Of a stretch of 64,000 nucleotides of DNA, positions 28,232-41,032 are shown in pieces. Source of the stretch: Janthinobacterium lividum (GTDB lineage: Bacteria; Pseudomonadota; Gammaproteobacteria; Burkholderiales; Burkholderiaceae_D); the NCBI RefSeq assembly GCF_011601275.1, contig NZ_JAAOLY010000019.1:46366-110365 (forward strand), in the 5' to 3' direction. Every line of letters starts with the position of its first letter. The first letter of the stretch is position 1. The position numbers and the translations under genes were made by a program. The notes beneath the pieces were generated by a model. The model saw nothing but the letters and a program-made list of their open reading frames with translations, did not search any database and was not told the origin of the DNA.

Positions 28232-29026
28232 ATGAATACAATTGAGGCTAAAAAAGTCCTCGAAACCGCGTTGCTGTGCGCTCGTGAGTCGCTGACGATC
28301 CACAGCTTGAAAAAGCTGTTCGTCGATGCGGACGAGAATGGTCGCGTGCGCGGTGTCGGCGTCGGTGCCGACACGATCAAGCAATTGCTGGAAGAGTTGC
28401 GGCAGGAGTGGGAAGGGCGCGGCATCGAGATCGTCAGTCTGGCGTCGGGCTGGCGCTTTCAAAGCCGCCCGGAAATGAAGATGTATCTCGATCGCATGAC
28501 GCCCGAGCGGCCGCCCAAGTATTCGCGGGCGACCCTGGAAACGCTCGCCATCATCGCTTACCGCCAGCCGGTGACGCGTGGCGATATCGAGGAAATTCGC
28601 GGCGTTGCCGTCAATTCGCAGACGATCAAGATGCTGGAAGACCGTGGCTGGGTCGACGCCATCGGCTACCGCGACGTGGTGGGACGGCCGGCCTTGCTGG
28701 CCACCACCAAGCAGTTTTTGGATGACCTGGGTTTGCAATCGCTGTCCCAGCTGCCGCCGTTGCAGCAAATCAGCGAGATGCAGGGCAATGGGCTCGAAGC
28801 CCTGGAAGCGGCCCTGCAGGAAAATTTTGACAAGGCAAGCAATGAGCTTGTCCCCCAGCTTGGTGCAGGTAGCAATACGGCTGTGACAGATGTAGATGTG
28901 ACAGCAAGCCTTGATGCCGGCCCCGATGCTTCGCCCACGGACGAAGCCTACACTCACGACCCTGCGCCAGAACTAACGGTTGACGCTGCGCCAGGTCAGC
29001 ACAGCCAAGAAACGAAGAATGAATAA
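28232..29026 (+). CDS. scpB: Segregation and condensation protein B
   Basis: 264 residues. ScpB is the small winged-helix kleisin partner that works with ScpA and SMC in chromosome condensation. Visible features: N-terminal winged-helix region ([20 protein letters not shown]), central conserved block [20 protein letters not shown] followed by [20 protein letters not shown] and [20 protein letters not shown]. The C-terminal 70 residues are an acidic, low-complexity tail. The stop overlaps the start of rluB by eight bases, so the two are translationally coupled. scpA is not in the window. Confidence 0.93.
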   Translation: MNTIEAKKVLETALLCARESLTIHSLKKLFVDADENGRVRGVGVGADTIKQLLEELRQEWEGRGIEIVSLASGWRFQSRPEMKMYLDRMTPERPPKYSRATLETLAIIAYRQPVTRGDIEEIRGVAVNSQTIKMLEDRGWVDAIGYRDVVGRPALLATTKQFLDDLGLQSLSQLPPLQQISEMQGNGLEALEAALQENFDKASNELVPQLGAGSNTAVTDVDVTASLDAGPDASPTDEAYTHDPAPELTVDAAPGQHSQETKNE

Positions 29027-31109
29027 TCCGAACACACCCGAGACAGTAACCGCCAGCGACGAAGCCATCGTTGCCAAGCCCAAGCGCCGCACCAAGGCCC
29101 AGATCGAAGCCGATACGGCCGCTGCCGTTGCTGCAGGCGACACCGCCGCTGCCAAGCCGAAGCGCCGCACCAAAGCCGACGTGGCCGCCGCCGCGCCCGT
29201 CGCCGCCGCTGCTGGCGATGCTGCTGCCGACGCTGCGCCAGCCGCCAAGAAAACCCGCGCCAAGCCTGCCCTGAAGGCCGTGGCCGACGCCGCGGAAGCG
29301 GCTGCCGAGGCAGTCGCCGCCCCTGCGCCGCGTCCGCCGCGCGCCCGTGCCGCCGCCAAGGCTGCTGCCGCCGTCGCTGAAACGGCGCCCGAAGCCGTCG
29401 CTGACAAGCCGGCCGAAGCGCGCCCGACCCGCGGTCCGCGCCAGATGCGTGGCGTGCAGGCGGAGCGCGCACTGCGCCAGCCGCCGCGCGCCGAAGCGCC
29501 GCAGGCGGCCGAAGCTGCGCCTGCTGCCGCAGAGCAAGCCGCCGCGCCTGTCGCCGATGTGTTCGATGCCGAAGGCAACCTTGTTTCCGGTCCGCGCCTG
29601 CCGCGCGGTCCGCGCAACGACGTGCCGGGTGCTGGCAAGAATGCCGGCAAGAGCCGTAAAAAGGGCAAGGGCCGCCAGGCTGCGCCAGGTAAGCTCAGCG
29701 ACGCTGATGCTGTCTTCTCGTTCGTTACCTCCGACGCGTTCGACAGCGAAGAGGGCGGCACGGGCCGCATGCAGAAAGTGGCCGTGCGCCGCGACCTGAC
29801 GTCCGACGACGACGCGCCGAAGCTGCACAAGGTGCTGGCCGAAGCCGGTCTCGGTTCGCGCCGCGACATGGAAGACCTGATCATTTCGGGTCGCGTGTCC
29901 GTGAATGGCGAGCCGGCCCACATCGGCCAGCGCATCCTGCCGAGCGACCACGTGCGCATCAACGGCAAGTTGATCCAGCGCCGCGTCAGCAAGAAGCCGC
30001 CGCGCGTCTTGGTGTACCACAAGCCGGCCGGCGAAATCGTCAGCCACAACGACCCGGACGGCCGTCCATCCGTGTTCGACCGCCTGCCGACCATGAAGGC
30101 GGGCAAATGGCTGGCCGTTGGCCGCCTCGATTTCAACACGGAAGGCTTGCTGCTGTTTACCACCTCCGGTGACCTGGCCAACCGTCTGATGCACCCGCGC
30201 TACGGCATCGACCGCGAGTACGCCGTGCGTACCCTGGGCGAGCTGGAAGAGGGCATGCGCCAGAAGCTGCTGGCCGGCGTCGAGCTGGAAGACGGCCTGG
30301 CGCAGTTCTCGAAGATCGCCGATGGCGGCGGCGAGGGCATCAACAAGTGGTACCGCGTGGTGATCGGCGAAGGCCGTAACCGCGAAGTGCGCCGCATGTT
30401 CGAAGCCATCGGCCTGACCGTGTCGCGTCTGATCCGTACCCGCTACGGCGCGATGACCCTGCCGAGCGGCCTGAAACGCGGCCGCTGGGAAGAAATGGAT
30501 GAAAACACCGTGCGCGATCTGTTGACCGCCTACGGCATTGAAAAGAAAATGCCGGCATCGGGCGACCCCCGTGCCGCTGGCGCCGCCAAGGGCCGCGAAG
30601 CGCGCAAGGCCAGCCGCGATGACGAGCCGAATGGCAACCGCATCGATGTAAGCAACCGCAACGCCGATCCGTTCCCGGTCGCGCCGCGCCGTGGCCAGCC
30701 GCAAGGCCAGTTTGCCCGTCCGCAAGGCCAGGGCCGCCCAGGCGGCACCGGCCGTCCAGGCGAAGCGCGTGGCCCTGGCCGCGGCCAGCCGCAAGGTCCG
30801 TTCCAGGGCGGCCAGCCCCGTTCGTCGGCATCGTTCGAGGGCGCGCCGCAAGGCCAGGGTCGTCCGCCGCGTGCGGCAGGCCAGGGCCAGGGCCAGGGCC
30901 GTCCGGCCGGTGGTGGCGAAGGCCGCGCACCGCAGCGCGGTCCGCGCCAGCCCGATCCGCTGCAAACGGCATTCGGCTTTGCCAACACGGGTCCGCGCCG
31001 CAATGCGGGCGGTGGCGCCGGTGGACAAGCGCGTTCCGGTGGCCAGCCGCGTGGCGGCATGGATCGTGGCGGCATGGATGGCATGCCGCGCCGCCGCAGC
31101 AAAGGTTAA
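29019..31109 (+). CDS. rluB: 23S rRNA pseudouridine synthase RluB with long disordered extensions
   Basis: 696 residues against about 290 in E. coli RluB. Residues 1-265 are an Ala/Lys/Pro-rich tail with three [12 protein letters not shown] repeats near the start. Residues about 268-510 are the enzyme: an S4 domain ([20 protein letters not shown]), then the RsuA/RluB core with catalytic Asp in [20 protein letters not shown] and [20 protein letters not shown]. Residues 510-696 are Gly/Arg/Gln/Pro-rich with many QGQGR and PQGQ units. RluB makes pseudouridine 2605 in helix 90-92 of 23S rRNA. The tails probably bind RNA. Start ATG 29019 overlaps scpB. Confidence 0.9.
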   Translation: MNNPNTPETVTASDEAIVAKPKRRTKAQIEADTAAAVAAGDTAAAKPKRRTKADVAAAAPVAAAAGDAAADAAPAAKKTRAKPALKAVADAAEAAAEAVAAPAPRPPRARAAAKAAAAVAETAPEAVADKPAEARPTRGPRQMRGVQAERALRQPPRAEAPQAAEAAPAAAEQAAAPVADVFDAEGNLVSGPRLPRGPRNDVPGAGKNAGKSRKKGKGRQAAPGKLSDADAVFSFVTSDAFDSEEGGTGRMQKVAVRRDLTSDDDAPKLHKVLAEAGLGSRRDMEDLIISGRVSVNGEPAHIGQRILPSDHVRINGKLIQRRVSKKPPRVLVYHKPAGEIVSHNDPDGRPSVFDRLPTMKAGKWLAVGRLDFNTEGLLLFTTSGDLANRLMHPRYGIDREYAVRTLGELEEGMRQKLLAGVELEDGLAQFSKIADGGGEGINKWYRVVIGEGRNREVRRMFEAIGLTVSRLIRTRYGAMTLPSGLKRGRWEEMDENTVRDLLTAYGIEKKMPASGDPRAAGAAKGREARKASRDDEPNGNRIDVSNRNADPFPVAPRRGQPQGQFARPQGQGRPGGTGRPGEARGPGRGQPQGPFQGGQPRSSASFEGAPQGQGRPPRAAGQGQGQGRPAGGGEGRAPQRGPRQPDPLQTAFGFANTGPRRNAGGGAGGQARSGGQPRGGMDRGGMDGMPRRRSKG

Positions 31110-31119
31110 TCGGAAGAGT

Positions 31120-31180
31120 TTCTTCTTGCGCGCCCGCTGATCTGCCGCGGGTGCGCGCTCTTGTAACTGTTGTAAGCCGG
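31120..31180 (+). terminator. Probable terminator after rluB
   Basis: GCGCGCCCGC and GCGGGTGCGC form an imperfect GC-rich stem at about 31138-31159, followed by a mixed CTCTTGTAACTGTTG stretch rather than a clean T run. Moderate support only. Confidence 0.4.
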
Positions 31181-31200
31181 GCCGCTCCTCGTGTGCGGCA

Positions 31201-31229
31201 TTGCGGCGAAGTTAATAAGAGGTTATAAT
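31201..31229 (+). promoter_or_regulatory. Sigma-70 promoter of the rimP-nusA-infB operon leader
   Basis: TTGCGG at 31201-31206 and a perfect TATAAT at 31224-31229 with 17 bases between. Transcription should begin near 31236. Confidence 0.75.
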
Positions 31230-31235
31230 CTGCAG

Positions 31236-31329
31236 CCTAATAAAAGTTCTCCGCAGGGTTGTTTGGTGGGGAGTGCTTTCATCTGGTTGGGGAAATACAA
31301 GAAGATGGGCAGATGCCCATTTTTTTTTT
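31236..31329 (+). ncRNA. rimP leader ending in a premature terminator (attenuator or small RNA)
   Basis: A transcript from the promoter at 31201-31229 would meet, after about 70 bases, the stem ATGGGC 31305-31310 / GCCCAT 31315-31320 with an AGAT loop and nine T at 31321-31329, a textbook intrinsic terminator. It lies about 120 bases before the rimP start and no other promoter is obvious between, so operon expression should depend on read-through. Attenuator-like terminators ahead of rimP operons have been proposed in other proteobacteria. No leader peptide with a suggestive codon run was found. Confidence 0.6.
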
Positions 31330-31452
31330 GTTGAACCGTTTGTAATGGCTCCGCAAGGGGCCATATATGACTTGAATGCGTGTTTTTGCATGGTGTCGGC
31401 GCTCATTGCGGTGCTGTCATGCCGAAAACGGGCCTTATTTCTGGAGAATTTC

Positions 31453-33503
<2,051 letters not shown>

Positions 33504-33549
33504 TTTGAGTATCTTTATCATCTCCGCGACACATAGAAAAGAGGACTGA

Positions 33550-36408
33550 ATGGCGAGTAACAACGTAGCCCAATTTGCCACCGAACTGAAGATGCCTGCA
33601 GATTTGCTGCTGACGCAGCTGCGTTCTGCCGGCGTCGAGAAAAGTTCGACGTCAGATCCATTGTCGAAAGATGATAAGGACAAGCTTTTGGATCATCTGC
33701 GCCGCACACACGGCGCAGCGGCTGACACAGAAAAGAAAAAAATCACCGTGACCCGCAAGGAAACGACTGAGATCAAGCAAGCTGACGCCACCGGCAAATC
33801 GCGCACCATCCAGGTGGAAGTGCGCAAGAAACGCACTTTCGTCCAGCGTGACGAAGCTGCGCCGGTCGCGGCAGAACCAGTCGCGCCTGCCGCACCGGTG
33901 ATCGATCCCGCCGACGTGGCGCGCCGTGAAGAAGAAGCCCGTAAACAGGCTGAACTGATCGCCCGCCAGGAAGCCGATCTGCGCGAAAAGCAAGAACGTC
34001 TGGCCAAGCTCGACGCGGAAAAAGAAGCCCAGGCGAAAGCCACGCAACAGGCTGAACTGGCTGCGAAGAAAGAAGCTGAAGCAGAAGCGAAGAAAGCCGC
34101 TGCCAAAGCTGCTGCCGCGCCTGCCGCCAGCGCCGCTGCGCCTGTCGTTGACGACGCCGCCGCCGAAGCGAAAAAAGCTGCTGCCGCTGAAGAAGCGAAG
34201 AAGAAAGCGGCTGCCGCTGCTGTTGCCGCCAAGGAAGCCGCTGACAAAGCGGAAGCCACCGAGCGTGCACGCAAGGCCGTTGCCGACGAAGTGGCCCAGA
34301 TCAAGGCCATGATGAACGCGCCACGCCGCGCCATCAAGGCACCGGAACCCGTACCGGTTCCCGTCAAGCCGAAGGCGCCGGAAGGCACCCTGCACAAGCC
34401 TGCTGACAAGAAACCTGGCGACAAGCCGGGCGACAAGAAGCCTGCTGTTGCAGACAAGAAATCGATCAAGTCGGCCAATGTGTCGTCCACCTGGTCCGAT
34501 GACGCGAAAAAACGCGGCACCACCGGTGGTCCCAAGCCACGCGGCAATAGCGGCCCAGGCGGCCGTGACAGCTGGCGCGGTGGCGCGAAGGGCCGTCGCC
34601 CGACGCACCATGACGACCGTGAATCGAACTTCCAGGCTCCTACGGAAGCCGTCGTCAAAGACGTGCACGTACCGGAAACGATCACCGTGGCCGAACTGGC
34701 GCACAAAATGTCCGTCAAGGCATCCGAAGTCATCAAGCATTTGATGAAGTTGGGCCAGATGTGCACGATCAACCAGGTGCTGGACCAGGAAACCGCCATG
34801 ATTCTGGTGGAAGAAATGGGCCACAAGGCGTTCGCCGCCGAACTGGACGATCCGGAAGCGCTGCTGGCGGATGTGGGCGAACACGCTCACTTCGAAACCA
34901 AGCCACGCGCACCGGTGGTCACCGTCATGGGTCACGTCGACCACGGCAAGACCTCGTTGCTCGATTACATCCGTCGCGCCAAGGTTGCATCCGGCGAAGC
35001 CGGTGGCATTACGCAGCATATCGGCGCTTACCACGTCGATACGCCACGCGGCATGATCACCTTCCTCGACACCCCGGGCCACGAAGCGTTTACCGCGATG
35101 CGTGCCCGTGGCGCCAAGGCAACCGACATCGTCATTCTGGTGGTTGCCGCCGACGATGGCGTGATGCCGCAAACGAAAGAAGCGATTGCCCATGCGAAAG
35201 CAGCCGGCGTACCGCTGGTGGTGGCGATCAACAAGGTCGACAAACCGGGCGGCAACGTGGACCGCGTGACGCAGGAACTGGTCGCAGAACAAGTCGTGCC
35301 GGAAGAATACGGTGGTGAATCGCCATTCGTGCCGGTGTCGGCCAAAACGGGTCAAGGTATCGACGACCTGCTGGAACAAGTGCTGTTGCAAGCCGAAGTG
35401 CTGGAACTGACGGCGCCGGTCGATGCGCCTGCGCGCGGCCTGGTAGTCGAGGCGCGTCTGGACAAGGGCCGTGGTCCTGTCGCGACGATCCTGGTGCAGT
35501 CCGGTACCCTGAAACGCGGCGACGTGATTCTGGCTGGCTCTTCGTATGGCCGTGTTCGCGCCATGCTGGACGAGAACGGCAAGTCGATCGCTGAAGCGGG
35601 TCCTTCGATTCCGGTCGAAATCCAGGGTCTGACGGAAGTGCCGGTTGCCGGTGAAGAAGTCGTCGTCATGGCTGACGAGCGCAAAGCGCGTGAAATCGGT
35701 CTGTTCCGTCAAGGTAAGTTCCGCGACGTGAAACTGGCGAAACAGCAAGCTGCGAAACTGGAAAACATGTTCGACCAGATGGCCGAAGGCGAAGTGAAAA
35801 ACTTGCCGTTGATCATCAAAACCGACGTGCAAGGTTCGCAAGAAGCGCTGGTCGGTTCGTTGCAGAAACTGTCGACCTCCGAAGTGCGCGTACAAGTTGT
35901 GCACGCAGCCGTCGGCGGCATCACGGAATCGGACGTCAACTTGGCAGTCGCCTCGAAAGCGGTCATCATCGGCTTTAACGCCCGTGCTGATGCCCAGGCA
36001 CGCAAGCTGGCCGAGTCGAATGGCGTGGACATTCGCTACTACAACATCATTTACGATGCGATCGACGAGATCAAATCGGCGTTGTCGGGCATGTTGGCGC
36101 CAGAGAAACGCGAAACCGTTATCGGCCAGGTCGAGATCCGCCAGGTTATCCTGGTCTCGAAAGTGGGCGCGATTGCCGGTTGCCTGGTCACCGATGGCGT
36201 GGTCAAGCGTGCTTCTTCCGTCCGCCTGTTGCGCAACAACATCGTGGTGTGGAGCGGCGAGATCGACTCCCTGAAACGCTTCAAGGACGATGCGAAAGAA
36301 GTTCGCGCCGGTCTCGAGTGCGGCCTGTCGCTGAAGAACTACAACGACATTCAGGTTGGCGACACGCTGGAAGTGTTCGAAGTCCAGGAAATCGCTCGTA
36401 CCCTGTAA
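33550..36408 (+). CDS. infB: Translation initiation factor IF-2
   Basis: 952 residues. IF2 N-terminal domain ([20 protein letters not shown]), then a long Ala/Lys/Glu-rich coiled linker (about residues 120-300), a second N-domain ([20 protein letters not shown]), and the GTPase with P-loop GHVDHGKT near residue 461, switch [10 protein letters not shown], and NKVD. Domains II-IV follow to the conserved end EIARTL. IF-2 places initiator tRNA on the 30S subunit. An internal start giving a shorter IF-2 form is known in E. coli; no decisive internal start was seen here. Confidence 0.97.
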   Translation: MASNNVAQFATELKMPADLLLTQLRSAGVEKSSTSDPLSKDDKDKLLDHLRRTHGAAADTEKKKITVTRKETTEIKQADATGKSRTIQVEVRKKRTFVQRDEAAPVAAEPVAPAAPVIDPADVARREEEARKQAELIARQEADLREKQERLAKLDAEKEAQAKATQQAELAAKKEAEAEAKKAAAKAAAAPAASAAAPVVDDAAAEAKKAAAAEEAKKKAAAAAVAAKEAADKAEATERARKAVADEVAQIKAMMNAPRRAIKAPEPVPVPVKPKAPEGTLHKPADKKPGDKPGDKKPAVADKKSIKSANVSSTWSDDAKKRGTTGGPKPRGNSGPGGRDSWRGGAKGRRPTHHDDRESNFQAPTEAVVKDVHVPETITVAELAHKMSVKASEVIKHLMKLGQMCTINQVLDQETAMILVEEMGHKAFAAELDDPEALLADVGEHAHFETKPRAPVVTVMGHVDHGKTSLLDYIRRAKVASGEAGGITQHIGAYHVDTPRGMITFLDTPGHEAFTAMRARGAKATDIVILVVAADDGVMPQTKEAIAHAKAAGVPLVVAINKVDKPGGNVDRVTQELVAEQVVPEEYGGESPFVPVSAKTGQGIDDLLEQVLLQAEVLELTAPVDAPARGLVVEARLDKGRGPVATILVQSGTLKRGDVILAGSSYGRVRAMLDENGKSIAEAGPSIPVEIQGLTEVPVAGEEVVVMADERKAREIGLFRQGKFRDVKLAKQQAAKLENMFDQMAEGEVKNLPLIIKTDVQGSQEALVGSLQKLSTSEVRVQVVHAAVGGITESDVNLAVASKAVIIGFNARADAQARKLAESNGVDIRYYNIIYDAIDEIKSALSGMLAPEKRETVIGQVEIRQVILVSKVGAIAGCLVTDGVVKRASSVRLLRNNIVVWSGEIDSLKRFKDDAKEVRAGLECGLSLKNYNDIQVGDTLEVFEVQEIARTL

Positions 36409-36422
36409 TCACAGAAGCAATG

Positions 36423-36495
36423 GCGCGGACATAGTGATGTCCGCGCAAACACGTGGGGCGCATTGGTCAACGGGCAACCGTTTGACCCATGCGCC
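36423..36495 (+). other. Two consecutive hairpins between infB and rbfA
   Basis: Hairpin A pairs GCGCGGACA with TGTCCGCGC (36423-36446, perfect 9 bp). Hairpin B pairs GGGCGCAT with ATGCGCCC and, inside, GGTCAA with TTGACC (36456-36495). Neither is followed by a T tract. They may be RNase-processing or stability elements in the operon mRNA, or a site that tunes rbfA translation, since the rbfA start lies 27 bases beyond. Confidence 0.55.
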
Positions 36496-36522
36496 CTGCG
36501 GCACTTAGGACAGCATAAAATC

Positions 36523-36939
36523 ATGGCTAAACATAGCAAAACCATGCCAGCGCGCGGCTTGCGCGTGGCCGACCAGATCCAGCGCGATCTGGCTGAAATC
36601 GTCGCCTACGAACTGAAGGACCCGCGCGTCGGCACGATGATCACCATCACCGAAGTGCAGATCACGCCCGACTACGCGCACGCCAAGGTGTTTTTCACGA
36701 TGTTGAAAGACAGCAAGGAAGCCATCAAGAACACCACCGAAGGCCTGATGGCCGCGTCCGGCTTCATCCGCGGCTTGCTGGGCAAGCGCCTGCATATCCA
36801 CACCTTGCCGATGCTGCATTTCGTGCACGACAGCTCGACCTCGCGCGGCATGGAAATGTCGCTCCTGATCGACAAGGCCAACGCCACGCGCGCGGCCGAC
36901 GCCGAGCCGGATGTCAAACCAGAAGCGGACGAGCAATAA
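36523..36939 (+). CDS. rbfA: Ribosome-binding factor A
   Basis: 138 residues. KH-like fold with [20 protein letters not shown], the [20 protein letters not shown] motif, and [20 protein letters not shown]. It binds the 30S subunit during 16S rRNA maturation and cold adaptation. Start ATG 36523 gives the normal N-terminus; AGGA lies 13 bases upstream, which is long. Two bases separate its stop from truB. Confidence 0.94.
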   Translation: MAKHSKTMPARGLRVADQIQRDLAEIVAYELKDPRVGTMITITEVQITPDYAHAKVFFTMLKDSKEAIKNTTEGLMAASGFIRGLLGKRLHIHTLPMLHFVHDSSTSRGMEMSLLIDKANATRAADAEPDVKPEADEQ

Positions 36940-36941
36940 CA

Positions 36942-37877
36942 GTGGCGGGTCCGAAGAAACCGCCCGGCATCAAGCGGGTGCGCGACCTGGTCGATGGCGT
37001 CTTGCTGCTCGATAAGCCTGTGGGCTGGTCCAGCAACGACGCCCTGATCAAGGCCAAGCGCGTCTTGAACGCCAAGAAGGCCGGCCATACGGGCACCCTG
37101 GATCCGTTCGCCACGGGCTTGCTGCCGCTGTGCTTTGGCGAGGCGACGAAGTTCTCGCAGGACTTGCTGGAAGCAGACAAAACCTACGAAACCCTGGTGC
37201 ACCTGGGACAGACGACGGACACGGGCGATACGGAAGGCGAAGTGCTGGAAACGCGCGACGTCAACGTCACCGAAGAGCAGATCGAAGCCGTGCTGGCGCA
37301 GTTCCGCGGGCCTATCCTGCAGACGCCGCCGATGTACTCGGCCTTGAAACGGGACGGCAAGCCCTTATATGAGTATGCAAGGGCAGGCATCACCCTGGAG
37401 CGCGAAGCGCGCCCGGTGACCATCCACAAGCTCGAGTTCCTCGGCTATGAAGCCCCGTTCCTGAAATTGTCCGTGATGTGCAGCAAAGGCACGTATATCC
37501 GCGTGCTGGGCGAAGACATCGGCCATGCCCTCGGTTGCGGCGGCCATCTGAACGCCTTGCGCCGCACGCACGTGGGCAACCTGACCCTCGATGGCGTCGT
37601 TACCCTGGATGAGCTGACGGCGCATGCCGCGCCGTTGAGCCTGCTGGCTCCCGTCGATGCCTTGCTGTCGAGTTTCCCGGCTGTCCAGCTGACGGAAGAA
37701 TTGGCCAAGCGTTTCCTGCATGGCCAGCGCATCGCGCTGGGCAAGGAAGACGTCGCCGTGCCAGCCGAGCCGGGCAGGGTGCGCGTGTATCACGACAGCA
37801 AGCTGCTGGGCACGGGCCAGTTGCAGGAATACAGCATCCTGGCGCCGGAACGTCTCATTGCCACGGCACACCAATAA
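36942..37877 (+). CDS. truB: tRNA pseudouridine synthase B
   Basis: 311 residues from GTG 36942. TruB makes pseudouridine 55 in tRNA. Motifs: GVLLLDKPVGWSSNDALIKA, GHTGTLDPFATGLLPLCFGE with the catalytic Asp, and CSKGTYIRVLGEDIGHALGC. A small C-terminal PUA-like segment follows. It completes the rimP-nusA-infB-rbfA-truB cluster. Confidence 0.95.
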   Translation: MAGPKKPPGIKRVRDLVDGVLLLDKPVGWSSNDALIKAKRVLNAKKAGHTGTLDPFATGLLPLCFGEATKFSQDLLEADKTYETLVHLGQTTDTGDTEGEVLETRDVNVTEEQIEAVLAQFRGPILQTPPMYSALKRDGKPLYEYARAGITLEREARPVTIHKLEFLGYEAPFLKLSVMCSKGTYIRVLGEDIGHALGCGGHLNALRRTHVGNLTLDGVVTLDELTAHAAPLSLLAPVDALLSSFPAVQLTEELAKRFLHGQRIALGKEDVAVPAEPGRVRVYHDSKLLGTGQLQEYSILAPERLIATAHQ

Positions 37878-37900
37878 GTCACAGCAACGTCACATTACCC

Positions 37901-37931
37901 AGCGACACTCTTCAACCAGTGTCGCTTTTTT
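37901..37931 (+). terminator. Terminator of the rimP-truB operon
   Basis: Perfect stem AGCGACACT / AGTGTCGCT with an eight-base loop and a run of T. Confidence 0.85.
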
Positions 37932-37995
37932 AAACAAATCGTCCCCGACTGCGGGAGCCGCCAGCATTTTTAGATAGCGTTGCAACGCAACATGC

Positions 37996-38001
37996 TATAC
38001 T
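37996..38001 (+). promoter_or_regulatory. Possible -10 element of typA
   Basis: TATACT lies 84 bases upstream of the typA start in an AT-rich patch. No good -35 box is seen at the correct spacing. Confidence 0.35.
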
Positions 38002-38084
38002 ACGCGGTTCCGGAAATAGATTAGCATTCGGGTATCTCGTACACCTTGTACGCACTCCGCAGTTTTTCAGTAACTACTACGACC

Positions 38085-39917
38085 ATGTCAAATACAAAAC
38101 GCGCAATTCGTAATATCGCCATTATCGCCCACGTTGACCACGGCAAAACCACGCTGGTGGATCAGCTGCTGCGCCAGTCCGGCACCTTCCGTGAAAACCA
38201 AGCGGTCGACACCCGAGTCATGGACTCGAACGACCTGGAAAAGGAGCGCGGCATTACGATTCTGTCGAAGAACTGCGCCGTTGAGTACGAAGGCACCCAC
38301 ATCAACATCGTCGACACCCCAGGCCACGCCGACTTCGGCGGCGAAGTGGAACGTGTTCTGTCGATGGTGGACTCGGTTCTGCTGCTGATCGATGCACAGG
38401 AAGGCCCGATGCCGCAAACCCGTTTCGTCACGCGTAAAGCGCTGGCACTGGGTCTGAAGCCTATCGTTATCGTCAACAAGATCGACCGTCCAGGCGCACG
38501 TCCGGACTGGGCCATCAACCAGACGTTCGAACTGTTCGACAAGCTGGGCGCTACCGACGAACAACTGGATTTCCCTATCATTTACGCTTCGGGCCTGAAC
38601 GGCTATGCCGGCCTGACCGAAGACGTGCGCGGCGGCGACATGAAGCCGATGTTCGACGCCATCCTGGAACACGTTCCAGTACGCGACGACAATCCTGAAG
38701 GTCCGCTGCAAATGCAGATCACCTCGCTGGACTACTCGTCGTACGTCGGCAAGATCGGCATTGGCCGCGTCAACCGCGGTACCGTCAAAGTCGGTCAAGA
38801 CGTGCTGGTCATCAATGGCCCAGGCGCGACCCCGATCAAGGGCCGCATCAACCAGGTGCTGAATTTCAAGGGCCTGGAGCGCGTGCTGGTTGACGAAGCC
38901 GTCGCCGGCGACATCTGCCTGATCAACGGTATCGACGAAATCGGCATCGGTTCGACCCTGTGCGCACTCGACACCCCGGAAGCGCTGCCGATGCTGACCG
39001 TCGACGAGCCTACCCTGACCATGAACTTCATGGTCAACAACTCGCCGCTGGCTGGCCGCGAAGGCAAGTTCGTTACCTCGCGTCAACTGCGTGACCGTCT
39101 GGAAAAAGAATTGAAAGCCAACGTTGCTCTGCGCGTAGCGCCAACCGACGACGACACGATTTTTGAAGTATCGGGCCGCGGCGAGCTGCACCTGACGATT
39201 CTGATCGAAAACATGCGTCGCGAAGGCTTCGAGCTGGCCGTATCGCGTCCACGCGTGGTCTTCAAAATGGTTGATGGCGTGCGCCACGAGCCGTTTGAAA
39301 ACCTGTCCGTTGACGTTGAAGAAGTCAACCAGGGCGGCGTCATGGAAGAACTGGGCCGTCGTCGTGGCGACCTGCAAAACATGGAATCGGATGGCAAGGG
39401 CCGCGTGCGTCTCGAGTACCTGATCCCGGCGCGTGGCCTGATCGGCTTCCAGGGCGAATTCATGACCCTGACCCGCGGCACCGGCCTGATGAGCCACGTA
39501 TTCCATGAATACGCGCCAGTCGACAACACCCGTGGCGAAATGGCTGGCCGTCGTAACGGCGTGCTGATCTCGCAAGATGACGGCGCTGCTGTTGCCTACG
39601 CTATCTGGAAACTGCAAGACCGCGGCCGCATGTTCGTGTCGCACAATGACCCGGTCTACGAAGGCATGGTCATCGGTATTCACTCGCGCGACAACGACCT
39701 GGTCGTCAACCCGATCAAGGGCAAGCAGCTGACCAACGTGCGTTCGTCGGGTACCGACGAAGCGGTGCGCCTGGTACCGCCAATTCAGATGTCGCTGGAA
39801 TACGCAGTCGAATTCATCGAGGACGACGAACTGGTGGAAATCACGCCTAAATCGATCCGTCTGCGCAAGCGCTTCCTGAAAGAGCACGAGCGTAAAAAAG
39901 CGTCGCGCGATTCGTAA
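38085..39917 (+). CDS. typA: Translational GTPase TypA/BipA
   Basis: 610 residues. P-loop [15 protein letters not shown], switch I block [16 protein letters not shown], switch [31 protein letters not shown], then EF-G-like domains III and V and the TypA-specific C-terminal domain ([20 protein letters not shown]). It acts on ribosomes under stress and cold. Start ATG 38085; the longer open frame upstream is not TypA-like. It is a single-gene unit between two terminators. Confidence 0.96.
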   Translation: MSNTKRAIRNIAIIAHVDHGKTTLVDQLLRQSGTFRENQAVDTRVMDSNDLEKERGITILSKNCAVEYEGTHINIVDTPGHADFGGEVERVLSMVDSVLLLIDAQEGPMPQTRFVTRKALALGLKPIVIVNKIDRPGARPDWAINQTFELFDKLGATDEQLDFPIIYASGLNGYAGLTEDVRGGDMKPMFDAILEHVPVRDDNPEGPLQMQITSLDYSSYVGKIGIGRVNRGTVKVGQDVLVINGPGATPIKGRINQVLNFKGLERVLVDEAVAGDICLINGIDEIGIGSTLCALDTPEALPMLTVDEPTLTMNFMVNNSPLAGREGKFVTSRQLRDRLEKELKANVALRVAPTDDDTIFEVSGRGELHLTILIENMRREGFELAVSRPRVVFKMVDGVRHEPFENLSVDVEEVNQGGVMEELGRRRGDLQNMESDGKGRVRLEYLIPARGLIGFQGEFMTLTRGTGLMSHVFHEYAPVDNTRGEMAGRRNGVLISQDDGAAVAYAIWKLQDRGRMFVSHNDPVYEGMVIGIHSRDNDLVVNPIKGKQLTNVRSSGTDEAVRLVPPIQMSLEYAVEFIEDDELVEITPKSIRLRKRFLKEHERKKASRDS

Positions 39918-39956
39918 TCTGTTGTAGCGCATGGCCTGCGGGCCATGCCACGCTCA

Positions 39957-40005
39957 AGCCCGTTGCTCCGCCTTTCCTTCACCGGTGAGGCGCGCAGCGG
40001 GTTTG
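39957..40005 (+). terminator. Probable terminator of typA
   Basis: CCCGTTGC and GCAGCGGG, with inner CCGCCT/AGGCG, form a long stem followed by TTTGTCATTT. A second GC-rich hairpin (GCATGGCC / GGCCATGC, 39932-39951) precedes it. Confidence 0.5.
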
Positions 40006-40036
40006 TCATTTGCAGCTCCTGTTTTTTGTAGACACC

Positions 40037-41032
40037 ATGACTTCCTCTTCTTTGCCTTCCCGCCGCCTGTCCGTCGCCCCGATGATGGACTGGACCGACC
40101 GCCATTGCCGCAAGTTCCACCGCGAAATCACGCGCCACACCTGGCTGTACACCGAGATGGTGACGACGGGCGCGCTCGTGTACGGCGACGTGGAGCGCCA
40201 TTTGCGCTTCAACGAGGAAGAGCATCCGGTGGCCCTGCAGCTGGGCGGCAGCGATCCGAAAGACCTGGCCACCAGCGCCAAGCTGGGCCAGCAATGGGGC
40301 TACGACGAGGTCAACCTGAACTGCGGCTGCCCGTCCGAGCGCGTGCAAAAGGGCGCATTCGGCGCCTGCCTGATGGCCGAACCGCAACTGGTGGCCGACT
40401 GCGTGAAAGCCATGCGCGACGTGGTCGACATCGACGTCACGGTGAAACACCGGATCGGCATCGATGACAGCGAGTCGTACGACTTCGTGCGCGACTTCGT
40501 CGGCACCGTGGCCGACGCCGGCTGCAAGACGTTTATCGTGCATGCGCGCAACGCCATCCTGAAAGGCCTGAGCCCGAAGGAAAACCGCGAAGTGCCGCCA
40601 CTCAAGTATGACTATGCCTACCGCCTGAAGCGCGACTTTCCCCAGTTCGAATTCATCATCAATGGCGGCATCAAGACGCTCGATGAAATCGACCTGCACC
40701 TGCAGCACCTGGACGGCGTGATGCTGGGCCGCGAGGCCTACCACAATCCGTATGTGATGGCGCAATTCGACCAGCGCTATTACGGCGACGATGCGCCCGT
40801 GAAAACGCGCGAACAGGTGCTCGAAGCGATGATCCCGTATATCAGCGCGCAGCTGGAAAAAGAAGCGGGGAGATTAAAACTGAACAGCGTCACGCGCCAC
40901 ATGCTGGGCCTGATGCAAAACCTGCCTGGCGCGCGCGGCTTCCGCCAGACCCTGTCCGATTCCAAGAAGCTGGCTTCGGGCGACCCGCGTTTGCTGCTGG
41001 AAGCGGCGGCGCGCTTGTCGCTGCCTGCGTAA
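40037..41032 (+). CDS. dusA: tRNA-dihydrouridine synthase A
   Basis: 331 residues. FMN enzyme reducing uridine 20/20a in the tRNA D-loop. Motifs: LSVAPMMDWTDRHCRKFHRE, ALQLGGSDPKDLATSAKL, NLNCGCPSERVQKGAFGACL with the catalytic Cys in the FGACL part, TVKHRIGIDD, and FIINGGIKTLDEI with GVMLGREAYHNPY. This set is specific to the DusA branch. Start ATG 40037; the upstream open frame lacks a site. Its stop overlaps the next start by one base. Confidence 0.95.
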   Translation: MTSSSLPSRRLSVAPMMDWTDRHCRKFHREITRHTWLYTEMVTTGALVYGDVERHLRFNEEEHPVALQLGGSDPKDLATSAKLGQQWGYDEVNLNCGCPSERVQKGAFGACLMAEPQLVADCVKAMRDVVDIDVTVKHRIGIDDSESYDFVRDFVGTVADAGCKTFIVHARNAILKGLSPKENREVPPLKYDYAYRLKRDFPQFEFIINGGIKTLDEIDLHLQHLDGVMLGREAYHNPYVMAQFDQRYYGDDAPVKTREQVLEAMIPYISAQLEKEAGRLKLNSVTRHMLGLMQNLPGARGFRQTLSDSKKLASGDPRLLLEAAARLSLPA

